This document shows positions 48,151 to 62,743 of a DNA stretch of 64,000 nucleotides, piece after piece (the stretch's first letter is position 1; every line of letters begins with the position of its first letter). The stretch spans positions 940,589,195-940,653,194 of the forward strand of contig OY728120.1 in NCBI GenBank assembly GCA_963277665.1, written 5' to 3'. The translations under genes were made by a program, and so were the position numbers. The notes beneath the pieces are model-generated. The model was not told the DNA's origin and made no database searches. It saw only the letters and a list, made by a program, of their open reading frames with translations. This DNA is from Viscum album (lineage: Eukaryota; Streptophyta; Magnoliopsida; Santalales; Viscaceae).

Positions 48151-48945
48151 ATCAAACATGAATTTCAATATTGTGTAAATATCAGATAAATTTAAAGACG
48201 CTTAAAGAAGTTGATTATTAAATATTAATCGGTATATATTGTTAATATATTTGAGATTTGAGGAATGATGAAATATTTTCATGTTTCGCACCTTTATTTT
48301 CGATATTCCTCTAAATATGTTCTTAGAACATTTTCTCATTTGTAACATTGGAAAACACAGAAAAGTGGCTGTACTAGATAATTTAAATTGAAATTTTCCC
48401 ACCATGTTGATGATGTTTCCATTGAGTATTAAAGGAATGAAAAAATTGAAACAATCCATACCTTGCAGAGAATATCAAACATGGAAAAATAATACTGGGG
48501 ATTCAGAGTGAGCATTTGTGGACAATATTCAACAATACTTTTATTCTGGTGTTTGACAAAATTTTTATTTAAGAAAACATTATAAAATAATGTTAGTCAG
48601 TATAATATCTTATATCAGGAGATAAAATGTGTCTAATGGTAGTTGACACATGTTGAATTCACTTTTTCATTATAGTGGATTACTATAGGCCCATGGGAGT
48701 GGTTATGGCAAGGATGTAGGTTTTAAAATTGAGGGAGAACCTTGTAAACTATCTTTCCATTAAATGATTTACAATTAGTTCATGCTTAAGTATTTTTTAA
48801 AGGTTGATAATTAACAAAATCTTAACAGGTTGTAGGGGTTAAGTTTCTTATTGTTTTGAAAATTTTAAAAAGTGAAAAACAGATTCAACCCCCCACCATT
48901 CGCCTTCTCAGTTGTTATGTGATCCTTGGAAATTTAGACAATATA

Positions 48946-50700
48946 AAATATAGTAATAAAACAATAACATATTGAATAAATTTAATATATTACTATTCAA
49001 ATTGAATAAACAGAGGGATGATTAGTGCTGCAGCTACCATAGACTAATATTATCATTGATTTAGAGGATTTTATTCCATTGAAATAAAACATTAGTGATC
49101 ATAGCAACCAATCATTTAATAGAATATGTTATCTATAACATCATCTTACACATTTTCTGTATCGATGCTACCATATAAATGGTTAATAAAAAATGAAGGA
49201 GGTTTGAAAATTTAGATTTTAAATTCTTAAATTGGACAATCCTATATTCTACAATATTTAAAAACATACCATATTTTCAATTTTTGTTCAGTAAACAATG
49301 AATTTTAATTTTCATCTTTTGTTAAATATTTTCCAGGAAAACAACCATTGTCCAATAAAATTAAAACCAGTGTAAAAATCAGAGTGTTTAATATTTAATT
49401 ATCTAAATGAATTGTTTAATCATTTAAGTGAAATAGGATTTTAAATAGTTGATTTATTAATAGGATAATATATATAATATATATAATAAGATATAAAAAT
49501 TTATTATGTAATTAATTTTACCTAGTGGATTTGAGTAATTCCATATAATGGATCATCCAATAGAGTAATCTCATTTGCATTTTAATTTCATGCCATATAT
49601 AATATCTGACATGTATGGATCTAAATCTTATAATGTATAAACTGAAACCATCACTCCCATGGTGCATCTAATTCCAAATTTAGTTCTTAATCGTTCCATC
49701 TATAATACAATACCTCCTCTTACATAGGAATATTAATTCCATTATTCTAATATATCAATGGAATGAATTCTATGGATTGTAGTCAATTGGAATAATAATG
49801 TATATTCCTTCCAAAAATAATTCATTTAGGGGAATTTTTTTAACACTAAGACATGTTATTATTTGTTTTCCCTTTAAAATATTAATTTATTTAATATATT
49901 GATTTACATTCAACCTTGTGTACTAAAGAACCATGATATAATATGTATTTGTAACATAGTCCTCAAATAGTACTTATGAATAATATTTAAAAATCATGAA
50001 TTTTTTTAAACATATTAATAAATTGAATTTATTTATTAAAAAATAATAAGTACTAGATTTTTGGTAATGTAATTTTTTTCTTCAAAAATATAATTTCTTT
50101 AAATATAATTAGTTTTACATTTTATCCACACATATAATAAGTATTTTATAACCCCTTTAGTAAAATTATTTCATAAAAACTACATAATATATAAAACTAT
50201 GAAATTATATTTATATGAATGAGAAATTTTAAAAAAATTTTACTTGAATAATATTTTGGGGAATAATAAAAAAATATAAATTTATAGAAATCATCCATTT
50301 CCATTCATGAATTTAGTATTTAATTTTTATAATTTTTTAAAAACCCTAAGTCATTTAGTATGATTAAATATATTCTAAATAATGTCATTTCAATTGACAT
50401 AAGGATTTATTATGGTATAAAAATATTTAATACATTGTAACAAGGTATTATGAAAACTACTTATTAGCATTATTGTGAGTTTTCAAATAATTTATTTCAT
50501 CCAATTATATAAATTAAATGTTATAAAATTAAATTTATCATTTTAATAGCCATTTAATTATTTGGTAATGACTCCACATAATTTTTTTTGGCATTATTAA
50601 TAATATCATTGAAAAAATTTAGTTTTCATGGTAATAATTAAAACCATTTAAAAAAGGTTTAACTTAAATGATAAGGGATTAAATGAACAATAATGTTTTT
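48946..50700. other. AT-rich DNA without recognisable genes
   Basis: No open segment with family resemblance and no clear repeat boundary. It is probably decayed repeat, possibly the upstream part of the plus-strand repeat that follows. Confidence 0.35.
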
Positions 50701-50749
50701 TGAACTAATATTACCGTCATAATTGGACCTTATATAATATTATATTCTA

Positions 50750-52450
50750 ATATGATTTATTTTTGAGACACTTTTCTAAAACGATGACATTACTTGTGTT
50801 TACATGCAGACTACCACATCCACCAAGCGAATTGATTTGTTTTTTATTTTCCTCATGAAAATAAGAGTAATAAAGATATATTTAATAAATATATATAAAA
50901 TTTATCATATTATACCTATTATTTAATCATTAATTATTATTAATCATTACTTTGTTTCATCTGTCGAGAAGTTTAAGCATCACCCACGTATTTGTATAGA
51001 CTATCATCTCAATGAAGTGAGGTATTTAAGTTTTCATCGCCACTTTATATGAATAGTTAAAATGTATATATAATGAATAAAGAAAATAAATCTTAAGTTA
51101 TTAATATGCATATATTAAGGAACCATGATCAATCTTTCATGGAATATAACTTCAAAATATAAGCTTCTATGAAAAATGAAACACTTATCACCCAAAATAG
51201 TGATTTTAAAAAATAATTGATAATAAATATGATATATGATTCAATAGTAAATTAATATATGGAATTAATTGTTTAATATATTTATTTTCAATATCTTTTA
51301 AATTAATAAATCTTTATTTAAAATTTTTATTAAATTGATACCAAGATAGATAAGACATGATGTAAATGATTATGTTTATATTAATTTTTTTACTAGTTTG
51401 ACATTTATAGTTTAATATTATGGAAAATTATATAGATCATATCCTTTAAACCCTATCTATTTTATAATTATTTATTTATAAATTTAATTTATTATGTTAC
51501 AGTAAAAATGTTGTCTCCTTGTAATAGAAAATATTGAAATGCTTTTATATAAAATTTTCACATCTTTTCATATTTCATTGACAATATTTTACATCCATAT
51601 CTATATCTTCTTTAATAATTTTTCAAGAATGTAATTTCGGGTCACCCATGATTTATTAAAATCATTTTAACCATATTTCAATTTTAATAAATTGAATAAA
51701 AAAAATATCATGGTCATTTTCCGAATGAGGCAATTTTTACAAAAGCTATGGATATAATCTTACTTTTAAAAATAATATATTAATGACATCTCCCACTAGA
51801 ATTAATTATCATGTATTTTTAAGGATCCTTTTTATGTATCAATTGTTATTTTCAATTTTAATTTTATTATAATGTTATATTTTTTTAATTTTTACAATAA
51901 GTGATTTCTACATGAAAATTGAATTTTCCTAAAGAATTTTTTTTGTGATATTTTAATATCATTTCTATCTATTACAACATCCATTTATTCTATGTATGAT
52001 TACCTAGGGATATTATCAAATGGATGTATTATTATTTAATCTTTATACTTCTCTTAATTATGATGAAGAGACACTGATTAAACCCAGGTTCTTTTCAATA
52101 CTTTATTATTTGACAAAATGAGAAATATTTTTTAATAATTTCGCATACATATGATTCTATTGTCTAAAGGGTGGGTCCCTTGTAACCCTGTAATTAATTA
52201 TGTAAAGTTTGATAACTTATATAATAAATGTGTTATACATGACCCTGATTTCTGGTTCACAATTTTATTCATGAACCTTATTTCATGTTCAAAAGTTTAT
52301 GTGTGGACTTGTTTTCTTGTCCATAACCTTTTGGTATTAAATGATTTCATATCCCTAATATAATTAATGAACCTTTTATATTTTATAAAAGTTAAAATTA
52401 TTATGACATCAATCTAGTTATATATTGTAATTGTTATAATATGATCTCCG
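50750..52450 (+). repeat. Plus-strand repeat C, copy 1 (carries the inverted motif)
   Basis: Two copies of the dispersed motif in the reverse orientation (near 50790-50835 and 50965-51015, about 180 bp apart) are followed by a segment with GTGTGGACTTGTTTTCTTGTCCATAA near 52310. The same order occurs at 58690-59150. The distance between the landmarks differs by about 1.1 kb, so one copy has an insertion or the other a deletion. It is LTR-like and non-coding. The open segment 52151-52363 is not recognised. Confidence 0.45.
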
Positions 52451-55400
52451 TTCACATGATTGAAAGTTGATGATTCCCCATTATATTGACTTTTGTCATT
52501 TGTAATTACAAATCCTTATTTAATGAAATATGATTTATAGTAATTAATTAAATGGGAAAGGATTAATTATCTTATAATCATGTTCCCACAACCTTATTCT
52601 AGATTGTGGCCATTTATTGACATATTATTCACACACTATTACTGATAATATGAGATTAGTTTTCTTCATGTCTCCATTTTCAAAAGGTTATAAAGAGTAT
52701 TTTTATATAGTTTTTGTCTTTGGAAACTGATGCGATAAAAGAAATTTTTATGTACAATTTATAAAAAACATATTAATGTATATAGTCATATAGACTCAAT
52801 ACCATGAAGGATCCATGGAATGTATTATTTTGTGGGTTGTGTAATATTGATATAAATTGATATCATATTTAAATTTGTTATCATTGGGTCACACTTGTTG
52901 ATATTAGAGAAGGGTTTCCTTTTTTATGATTAGGATATGAAACTTTTGGTGATGAAACTGGGGATATGTCTATGTATAGTATACTCTCTTATAGTATTGG
53001 TAATATATAGAGTTTTTGTTTTCCATGAAAATAATTAATGTATGTATTCTAGAATGTTGATGTGGTAGTGGAATAGATACATGTAGCATTTAAAACACTG
53101 AAATTCAAATATTGAATTTTAACATGATCATCACAAGTGCACAATGATTGGTGATAAGACTATTTAATTGTCTATACAGTCATAGGGGATATGTATTAGT
53201 TAATTTTAAATAATCATTATAATCCATTAAGAAGCATTCATAAAGATGATGACCCCGAATGACCTCAACTAAACCTAATGAGACATTTCATTATAAGATG
53301 ATAAAAAATTTAATCCATAAAATTAATTAATTTTATGAATATATAATTGTAAATTATATTACTGTAGAATGATAATTACATTATGTTTTATATAATAGTT
53401 AATTTATAGAATTAGAAGGATTAATGTGAATAGTGAATTTGACGACCATTGATATGACCATGTTTGTGACAAACCAAATTTTGTGGGAGCTAGGTTGAAA
53501 TATCATTTGATTATGATCACCAAAAGTTATCAACATACGAGTGGAAACATGAAACAAGATGATATTTTGAATGAATTGGTGATTTATAAAACCTTATATT
53601 GATTCATTTATTCTAAAAAATCTACCATTTGTTTATTGGTATTGTTATCTACTATATACTAAATAATGTAATAATGTGTATGAAATAATATTTTCCATTC
53701 AATATATCCATCATAAATATTTCTTATTTTTCTATTTCATGGAAGGTGAAGTTGTTCGATGGTGGAAACATATCAATAATATTATTAATTAAAAAGAAAA
53801 ACAATTCTTAGAATTGGAGGATATAGATAGGGTAATCCCTAATAATTACCTTACTTGAACTCTTTTTACTAAAATGGATAGTGACATTAAAGAGATTAAG
53901 TAGAATGGTGATGAATCGTCCTATACATATAATGGAAAATTTTAAAGACATGACATTCATGCATCTAGTTTTACCATTAACCATGAATAATACAATTAAA
54001 GATTATTTAGTGGAATTAAACAGAATCTTCGAAGTAAACTACCCGAAATGAAATTTGGATTCATTAAAGGAATTTATCGATGCTAACTCAATATTGAAAG
54101 AGAAGATGGAAAACCTCATTTTTATGTCTCATGGGATAAAAAATGATAATGGATTTTAATATAATCCAAAATGGTATGTCAAATGGGAAGAAAATAATTT
54201 TATAACATCTTACATAGAAGATAAATGAGAAGGAGAAATAATGTAATTTACATAAATAAATGAATAAATGTATCAACATTAGGATTTTTAACCATTGAAA
54301 AATTTCATGAAAATGTGATTTTAAGAGGATAAAAATATGATGAATTTGAGTCTCCAATAGAAATCAAACATAGTACCACACCTATTTAAATTAATTTATA
54401 TAAAATATAACCTATTATGTTGTTAAAATTGTTAAATAAACTCTATGAGATTCCAGATAATTGATTCTTCCATCCTTAAGAACCACTATATGGTCCACCT
54501 ATACAATGTTTTAATAAATATATGTTAAAGTGACATTAAAATGATTATAAAAAATAACACTACAATGAATATCTATCCTAAACCCTAATTGATGACTAGT
54601 TTGATCAATCATAAAAATGTAAAATTTTTCCAAGCTTAAGATTTCATTTTGATATCATTATCATATGGTGAATAATGTAGATATACCAAAGAAAAACATT
54701 CCCAAAATGTTTGTTCATTATTAATTTATAGTAATTAAATTTTTGAATTACCCGTTATCAGGATATCATAGTTGATATAATGAATAGATTCAATTGATAT
54801 TTACATGATCAATTTGTAGTTGTAATTATAGAATATATTATTATATTTTTAGTGAACATGATTGTTTATCAAGAGAATTTATTGAACATAATGAAGGCTT
54901 GACGAAGGAGAAGCTAAATATAAAATATACAAAGTTTTAATTTGTTTTCTCCCAAAATTTTCACTCCAGAGGAGTATTATCTCATGTAAGGGTATTATAA
55001 TAGATCTGTTAATCAAATAAGTTAATAAAAAATTGACCATACAAAACATAATGATTGTGATCCATGGTATTTTTAGGAATGATTGATATTAATTGTAATT
55101 TCATTGTGATTTCTCATGGATATCTTATCTAATAACCATGTTGACTTGGAGGAGAGCCCATTTTTTTGGATAGGTGAAAAAGAGGAAGCATTCTAAGAGA
55201 TTGAAATAATATTAGTTATTGTAATTTTACATATAATAACATTTAGTTGAAAATGGTTTATAATCATTTTTTATGAGTTGATGTATATTCATGGAAATTT
55301 TTATATATTTAATAATATGGTGAGAGCTCACGCCTCTCACTTGTGGAAAAAGCATGGAAAAATTACCCAACTTGTGATTTAGAGATAGAAATTTAAAGTT

Positions 55401-56590
55401 TTTCATTAAATATGTTTAAGTAGAATCTATGATGTGAATAGTGTGATATATATTCTAATAATTAATGATTAATTTATGTTTTTTCATTGGAAGTGTTGAA
55501 TATGCCACAATTTTTATGGATAGAATTTCATAATTTTCATTAAAATTAAATATACTACCACCATATGAAGAAAAAAACTATGGATGATACTCTGAGTATG
55601 AAATTAAATGATACATTATTCATGTTTAAGATGTAAAGAGATTGAATATATTTAGATTTTTAAAATAATGATCATGAAATCTAGAAGAATAGGGATATAT
55701 ATTATTATTATTAAATTAATTTCCAACTATCCTTCAAATAGAGGATTAAGAAGATGTAGATGGTGGATGTGGAACTGTAGATGAATTTGTGAAATTTTTT
55801 TGAGTTGATTTTTTTTTATAATAGTATGAAAATGGTCAATAATTAAATTAGTTTCATTTCAAATCAAATCATTAAGAATGATTGATTGGATGAAGCTAAT
55901 TTATCATCATTATAAATTAGTCCTAGATGTTAAAAGATATATAAATATCGGAATTTGTTAGTTTTTTTCAATAAATTGTAAATGGTTATTTATATGTATG
56001 TATCTTGAATCTGAATATTTCAATAAGTTAAGTATGAGAGACCGAAATCTAAGAGGATGTCATAACCATTACCCATTCATAAATTGTAATCTAAAACAAA
56101 TAACTTTGGATTTTTTGACAAGATAACCCAATAAATTTGTAGGGAATAATGAAACTCGGGTTATGGTCGATCATCATAAAATGTCAAAACATTATATTTC
56201 TATTAGATAACAATTCAATCCAAATAAACATACTATAATAAACATTATGGTAGTTGTGAGACTAGATTTCTTATCCCCATAAATTAAATGTAATCAAGAT
56301 CAAAGGTTTAATTATAGATTAGGAGAAGTCTTTAGTATAATATATATATTGAATTTAGTATTATTACCATAAATCATACTCATATAATAGTATGTTCTAG
56401 AAGATAATTTAAACACAATAGGATGGAATGCGTTCAATCTCAATTTATTTCAATGGTATTTATGATGAACAACATCCATTTTTTTAATTTTCCTAAAATA
56501 ATTATTTTCAATCTTGCATTTATGTAGAAAAAATCTGTGTGATTGTATGAAGAAGGGTAAATAATGCTTCAACAAATATTTCAAGTTGTG
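52450..56590 (+). other. AT-rich DNA with faint gag-like traces
   Basis: Near 53745-53800 the plus strand reads EGEVVRWWKHINN, resembling the GEAxxWW block of gypsy Gag. FTKMDSDIKEI follows at about 53860-53895. These are short and isolated, so the call is weak. Several stops interrupt. No intact domain was found in the rest. Confidence 0.3.
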
Positions 56591-57090
56591 TCAATTAAAG
56601 ATAATTTTTTATCAATTCAACAATAGAACAGAGAAGCTCAGATTGATGAAAATTTTTATGATGAAAATAATTAGTTGAATATAGGGTTCACTATTGGTGA
56701 CAAGGATTTCCTATGAAAATATTCTTGAAAATTTTTATATGATTTGGAAAGAAGGATAGGCCTAACCATATATATATCATTTCCTTTGAAATTCTCAAAT
56801 GAATCAAGATGATTTTCCTTTTTATGGTTATTCCACTAAATCACTCTTATGTTAATGATGTGTTCAATTTATCTCACTTGAATAAGTATATAAACTATCC
56901 CTAAAATGTATGGATATTAGTGGCCATACCACTAGTGAATGCCCAATGTTTTTAGGAACAAAAATTGGAGATTCCAGATCAAAGAGAAAATCATTTACAA
57001 AACAAGGCCACAAACGTAGTCAATGTTTTGTTTTGAAACCTTATTTTAATAAAAGTATCAGGGAAGCTGAGTTTGTGATAAGTTAAATTT
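56590..57090 (+). pseudogene. Possible integrase C-terminal and zinc-knuckle-like fragments
   Basis: QNREAQIDENFYDENN near 56625-56670, then FTIGDKDFL near 56680-56710, resembles the QxxAxxxxDxxRR...GDxVxL module of gypsy integrases. Further on, a longer stop-free segment (about 56908-57085) reads KCMDISGHTTSECPMFL and then QGHKRSQC. GHxxxxCP is zinc-knuckle-like, but the Cys pair is incomplete. The two traces do not fit a single standard domain order. They may come from different elements or be partly chance. Confidence 0.3.
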
Positions 57091-58480
57091 ATCTTTGGTT
57101 TTATTAATTACAATGACTTCATATTTATTGAGAGTTCCTATAATTTGGGAAAATGAAACACAATAATATTTAATTATATGTTTCTCTGATAATAAATATA
57201 ATTTTTTTTATATCCTACTTTACATATATTCTTGAATCCAAATTATGTGTTATATATTGTATCATTATAATATAGTTATTAAATTTTTGGTATGATTCAA
57301 ATAATCCACATTAAAAATATAAATATTTAACATAATTCCAAATTAAAGTGAAATTCATAAAAATATATTCCAAATATTCAATAAATTCATTTTATTTTTC
57401 GAATATATTATTTCATAAAACATAATTTTCATATAATTTTTGTCGAGGATATAATTAATAATGATTATAAAATTTTAATTATTATTTTAAAAATAGTGAA
57501 ATGTTTTTTAAATCAGAATATAAATATTTCTTATTTCGTATGTGTTTTCTTATAAAAGGATTAAATTTTTAGTTAAAAATTAAGAAATATAAATTTTTTA
57601 AAACACAATTTATTTCGTTATTATATTTACAATGTACCAATTTGATTTGAGTTCATTTTATAATTTTACTAGTTCCATTTATTAATCATAATCCAACTAA
57701 TTTTCATAGAATCAAAGTTGTTCTTATTATTGGTATAAAAACCATTTTACACTTAAATTCATATTTTTTGAGAAAACTGTTTTGCTTCAAAACATCCATG
57801 TACATTTTAAAATAAATTACATTGATTTTGATATATTTAATTTTATAAAATTGAATACATATTTTTAATTGTAATTTAATATTTTGGTCTATTCTACATT
57901 ATTTTGTGTCATTATTAATAATAATTCTCTTAATTTTTTTTGTTAATATGCAAAGAGTTAAAAAAATTTATAATTGTAAATAATTTAATGATATAAAAAA
58001 ATGAACAAAAAACAAGTCTAAATCATATTAAATGGTAATATTTCATCAATATATTATCTTGTATTTTAATATTAGTCATTTTGTTGAAATTTGGAATGTG
58101 AATGCATTAATCTATTCTAATATTTCAAAATATTCCACGTATATCCCTCCCCTCTGATGTAAAAGGAATAAAACTATCCTCCCATCCTGTAAATTCATGA
58201 ACCTTTTATATCAGACAATCCAAACCCACTCACCTTTAATAAATCAATTCCCAATATCATTAAGTCATATTTTATTAAATATTAATACATTTTGTGGCAT
58301 AAGGATTAAGAAAAAGTTGTTCTTCTAAAAAATATGTATAAATCATAACATATAGTTTCCATTATATTTCTTATTGAAACTCATTAAATTCTATCTCATA
58401 CCATATTATATGATAATATAAGTATCATATTTACAATTAGATATTATTTTTTGATTTCAATACTATTATTCATCAATTTC
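57090..58480. other. Very AT-rich DNA without recognisable genes
   Basis: Long A/T runs, with only one less AT-rich patch near 58135-58260. Nothing coding was seen. The patch may be the reverse complement of the GC-richer patch at 34440-34500 of repeat B, but the match is loose. Confidence 0.35.
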
Positions 58481-59200
58481 TCGATCAAATGATAATTGAA
58501 TGTACCACTCATGTGTATGTATGGAGTACAACATCTACAAAATGATATTATGCAGTTTCTTTAAAAATAATTCATGGTTGGTTATTATGATGTATTTTTT
58601 GTTCTTATTAGATTCTTAGGACACAAATATGATAATTTTATTTTAATATATTGTTTACAATCCTTCCTTCTCATTTATTAGTTAAATGATTATATTATTT
58701 TTGTTTTAAAGTTGACTACAGCCTCTATAAAGTGATGTGATTCAATTTACATTTTCCCCAAATATGGATTATAATAATTATATTTTATGTTAATATATAT
58801 TATATTTATGAATATATATGTAATATTTAATGATTAATTACAATTTATATTCATTCCATTCAATCCATCAAATATTCAAAACATCATATGTGTGTACATA
58901 TGTACTACTGTCTCTATGAGGTGGTCTAATTTATTTTTCATAACAACATTACATAAAGAGTTATAAAATTATATATAATCATTAAAATATATTATTTATA
59001 CTTGTTTATCTTTTTTGATATTATAGGACTATAATCAATGTCCAAGGACTATAATATGATTTCAATTTAACAACATTATACGTAAAAAGGTTTTATATTA
59101 ATAATATATGTGTGGACCTTTTATCATGTCCATAAGTTTTTGTGGGGCCTAATTTCATGTCCTTGATTTTATATATAGACCTGTTACCATTTATACATGT
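58480..59200 (+). repeat. Plus-strand repeat C, copy 2 (inverted motif array)
   Basis: Three copies of the dispersed motif in reverse orientation (near 58500-58545, 58700-58745 and 58895-58940, about 190-200 bp apart) are followed by the TGTGGACC...CATGTCCATAAG segment near 59110. This is collinear with 50790-52330. Confidence 0.45.
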
Positions 59201-62200
59201 TTTCATAATTAAAATTTTATTCATTATACATATTCTTATGATTATGATATACTCTCGTAGATAATTTTTTATTATTGATGATTCCACAATCTTATGACTT
59301 CAATACATTTTTTTTGAGAAACCCTTATGGAATGACATCAGATTAATGATATTTATGTGATGGGGGTATTTTTAACACATATTATGATCAAGTTATAATC
59401 TCCCAAACCATTATTTATCCACATTAACTATGTTATTAATAAAGAAATATGTATACTATGTCAATGGAAATAAATCTGATATAATATTATTTTGATACAT
59501 GTACATAATAATTTATGAAAAAAGATTCTAGTATTTCAATAATCTAATGACTATAATAAAATATAGTTCTTGGGAATGTATAATTTTGTTATGTATAGAA
59601 TATTTCTCTAAAATGATGTAATATTTTTGTATCATATGCTTTGGTCACATCATATTTCATTTAACTATTAGAAAAAATCATGTTCACAATGCAATATGTG
59701 GAAAGTAATATTATGGATGAACTGAGTGATGGAACTTGTTCATTCCCATACAATCATATTTCATCAATGACAACAAACTATAATTAAACATTAATAAAAT
59801 TTTCGAGATGATTATTGATACTTATAATGTAATTTTTTTTTGTAGTTCCTCTAATATTTTAACTTATTTTTATGTTTATACACCCCTTGAAGAAGGATAT
59901 TAGTAAGATATCCTAAAATGGGTTTAAATTTAAAAAATATATGAATCAAAAAATGTTCACCCAAGGATAGAATATTATTATTAATTTATTGAACAAAATA
60001 GATTCAAAAAAAAAACTCACCGGAAATTACATGGGAGATACCATCATCGTAAAAATCATTTAATAGTTGATAAAGTTTTTTTAAATGATAAAAATTCCAT
60101 AAATATAATTTTCTTCGAGACCCAATATAGTCAAGAATATATTATAAACCATCCTCATATTTTTTTTTGAAAATTATATTTTCCCTAATAAATGGAATTT
60201 ATGTCCAATGAGGATCTGAAATATATTTCTATCAACATCAGTCATCAATATTATAACATCACTGATTATGGGGAGTCTAAAGAAATGTTTTCAAATAAGA
60301 CATTATGGAGGAAGATTTAGAGTTTAGTGAAGGTGTGTTTCTAGTAGGACATGAATATAATGAACCATTAATTTTGGAATCATACATGCATTCATGAAAT
60401 TATGGACAGAACTCCACTGAGATTCACATATTGATGAAGGAGACCGTTAATATGGAAAGGATCTATTGTATTTTATTATATTTCTAGAATGGTTGAGAAA
60501 CAATAAGAAAACTATAAATACTAAAATTACTGCTCAACCATACTCAAAAACATCAAAGATAGTCCGTATATATAATAAAGGGAAGAGATATCATCATAAA
60601 AGAAAATGAATCCAATTATCCCAGCACACGAACAATAATTACTCTAGAATCACATGAAGTTTAATTTAAGGTAGGTTCTTTTGAACTACCACTTAATCAC
60701 ATGATAAAAACAATCAATACATCATTTCATTTGTATGTATAATGAAGATAATTAATCCCTTATTAATGATCATTGTGGATATCAGGTTGTTGAGAAATAA
60801 TTAGTCAATTTTGAGAATTATTTTGTAGAGAGAGGTTATGTTGAATGTCACATCATTAATTTCTCAAATGACCATTATTGAGAAAAAACTATAAATGGGA
60901 CTATTATACCCTTAATTTATTATATAATTATCAATAATTTTAACATTCAAAAGTCTATGGATGAAAAAAATTTAATATTACATATCATAACTATAAGAAG
61001 CCTCCATAATTTTTCATATTTTATAACATACATGTCTACTAATAACTATAAAATATAGGGGTACAAAAAAAGTTAGAACAAATTGATCGGTACGATAAGG
61101 TTGAGAGGCTAATTTAGAGACCATATTTCTAACATACATATCATAGAAGTCTAAAAGAATACACCACATAATGTTTTATTATGATAGTCATGGATTCGTA
61201 TACACATAGTAAATAACATTTCATATCATTATCTTATTATTTATTTGATTTTTGGGAAGGTTAATGCATTCCGTGTTGAAATTTGTTAACTTGAATTTTA
61301 TGAATCTCCATAAATTTTTAAAATATGTCACAAAAGGAAAGGTAATAATTTTTTAGAGAATGATGGATAAAAAATGGTTTCTGAAAATGACCATGAATAA
61401 CAATCCTTCATTATATAGAGATGAACAGGTAATATTGTTTTTGTAAATCAATGATTTTGACACAACTACTTAGAAAATAAAATGTCATCAGGACTCATCT
61501 TAAATTGAAAAATACTGTCTAATTAATATATTCTCATTTGACGGATAAATAGGTTATTATATTTAGCAATATATTTAAATAGTGAATGTAATACCATTGA
61601 AATATATTTATATCATTTTTTCCTTGTATGTTTTATTATATAAATGTTGGTCAAAATAATAATCATATTAGAAGGAAAATACTCATTCCATTGTTCCATA
61701 CTGACCTTAAAAGAGAAAAAAATAGTATACAAATCCTACAAATAATTAAATAGATGTTCATTATGATTCCATAACATCCAAGTCCCAGGAAACTGTTTAA
61801 TTTCAATTGATATGATTAAAAACCTACATAATCTTTTAGACATCTAGAAATGACTCTATACCTCTTTCATAAAAATTAAAATATTGAAGTGACTAAAGAT
61901 GATCGTCCATCATCAATAAAAGGTCTATTAACCACCATCGATGAATAATGTCTAGATAGTGTTGTAAATGAAGATGAAACAGAATCCATAAATTCTATTT
62001 TGATCAATAACCTATGATGAAAAATGATATACATGTCATTCCATGATATACTTCAATATTAGTAAGTGTATAATTACAAATACATTGTATGTAAAATCCC
62101 AAATTTGAGACATATTATTGGGTTATTAATATCCACTACGATTAAAATTAATTTGAAATATGGATGTATCATACTAATGTGTCTAATGTTAAATATGTAA

Positions 62201-62740
62201 TTAAAAATATTATAGTGGAAAATTTCCCATGTGAGGTTTAATACATCTTGTGTCTCAACAAAATTTTACAAATTTAGAATAGGAACTATAAAATAAGATT
62301 TATCATTAAATATAAATATTTTAATCAAAATTTCATATTTGTTGATTTCCTAGATATAATATTGAAATGGTCAATTAGTGAAATTTTATTTTCAATACCT
62401 ATTATTTATTAATGCATATTTTAATAACATCGATATCCAATTACCTATTGAAGATTAAGAGTCCAATATATTTATAAAACCCAAAGTGTTTTATTATTGT
62501 CATGCGGTTTACCTAGGATTAATGAATCATAAAATCTAACAATGAAATGTCATATATAATGTTATTATTTACATAAAACATTGAATATTTTTATTATATA
62601 TATAGTCGTCAATAAAAGAATCGCGAGATATTATTATACATGTCATTCAATCACATCTTTCAAATAAATACAATAAATTAATTAATTTGTGTGCCATTAG
62701 AAAAATGTATTTTCCATGAATTAGGACAAGATGTTATCGT
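59200..62740. other. AT-rich DNA without recognisable genes
   Basis: No open segment with family resemblance. It could be the remainder of repeat C copy 2 if the site at 62744 is a real primer-binding site, but the sequence does not prove this. Confidence 0.35.
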
Positions 62741-62743
62741 TAT

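Larger units (their letters stand above)
39015..48940 (+). mobile_element. Old Ty1/copia LTR retrotransposon, plus strand
   Basis: LTRs at about 39015-41411 and 46505-48940 flank gag, protease, integrase, RT and RNase H remnants. Integrase comes before RT, the defining copia order. A primer-binding site lies at 41412-41424 and a polypurine tract at 46493-46504. The flanks ATTGA (39010-39014) and ATATA (48941-48945) may be an eroded 5-bp target duplication. LTR divergence in the segment I compared is roughly 30%, so it is ancient. Stops are frequent throughout. The copia lineage was not determined. Confidence 0.88.
46505..48940 (+). repeat. Copia 3' LTR
   Basis: It starts AGTACAAAAAACATTT (the TG has become AG) and ends TTTAGACA. 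It shows the same order of blocks as the 5' LTR, including both minisatellites. Confidence 0.82.

Noticed and set aside
54088..54357. 89-codon hydrophobic minus-strand open segment, considered as a small membrane protein
   Set aside because: Phe/Ile/His-rich translations are expected by chance in AT-rich DNA. There is no conserved partner or start context.
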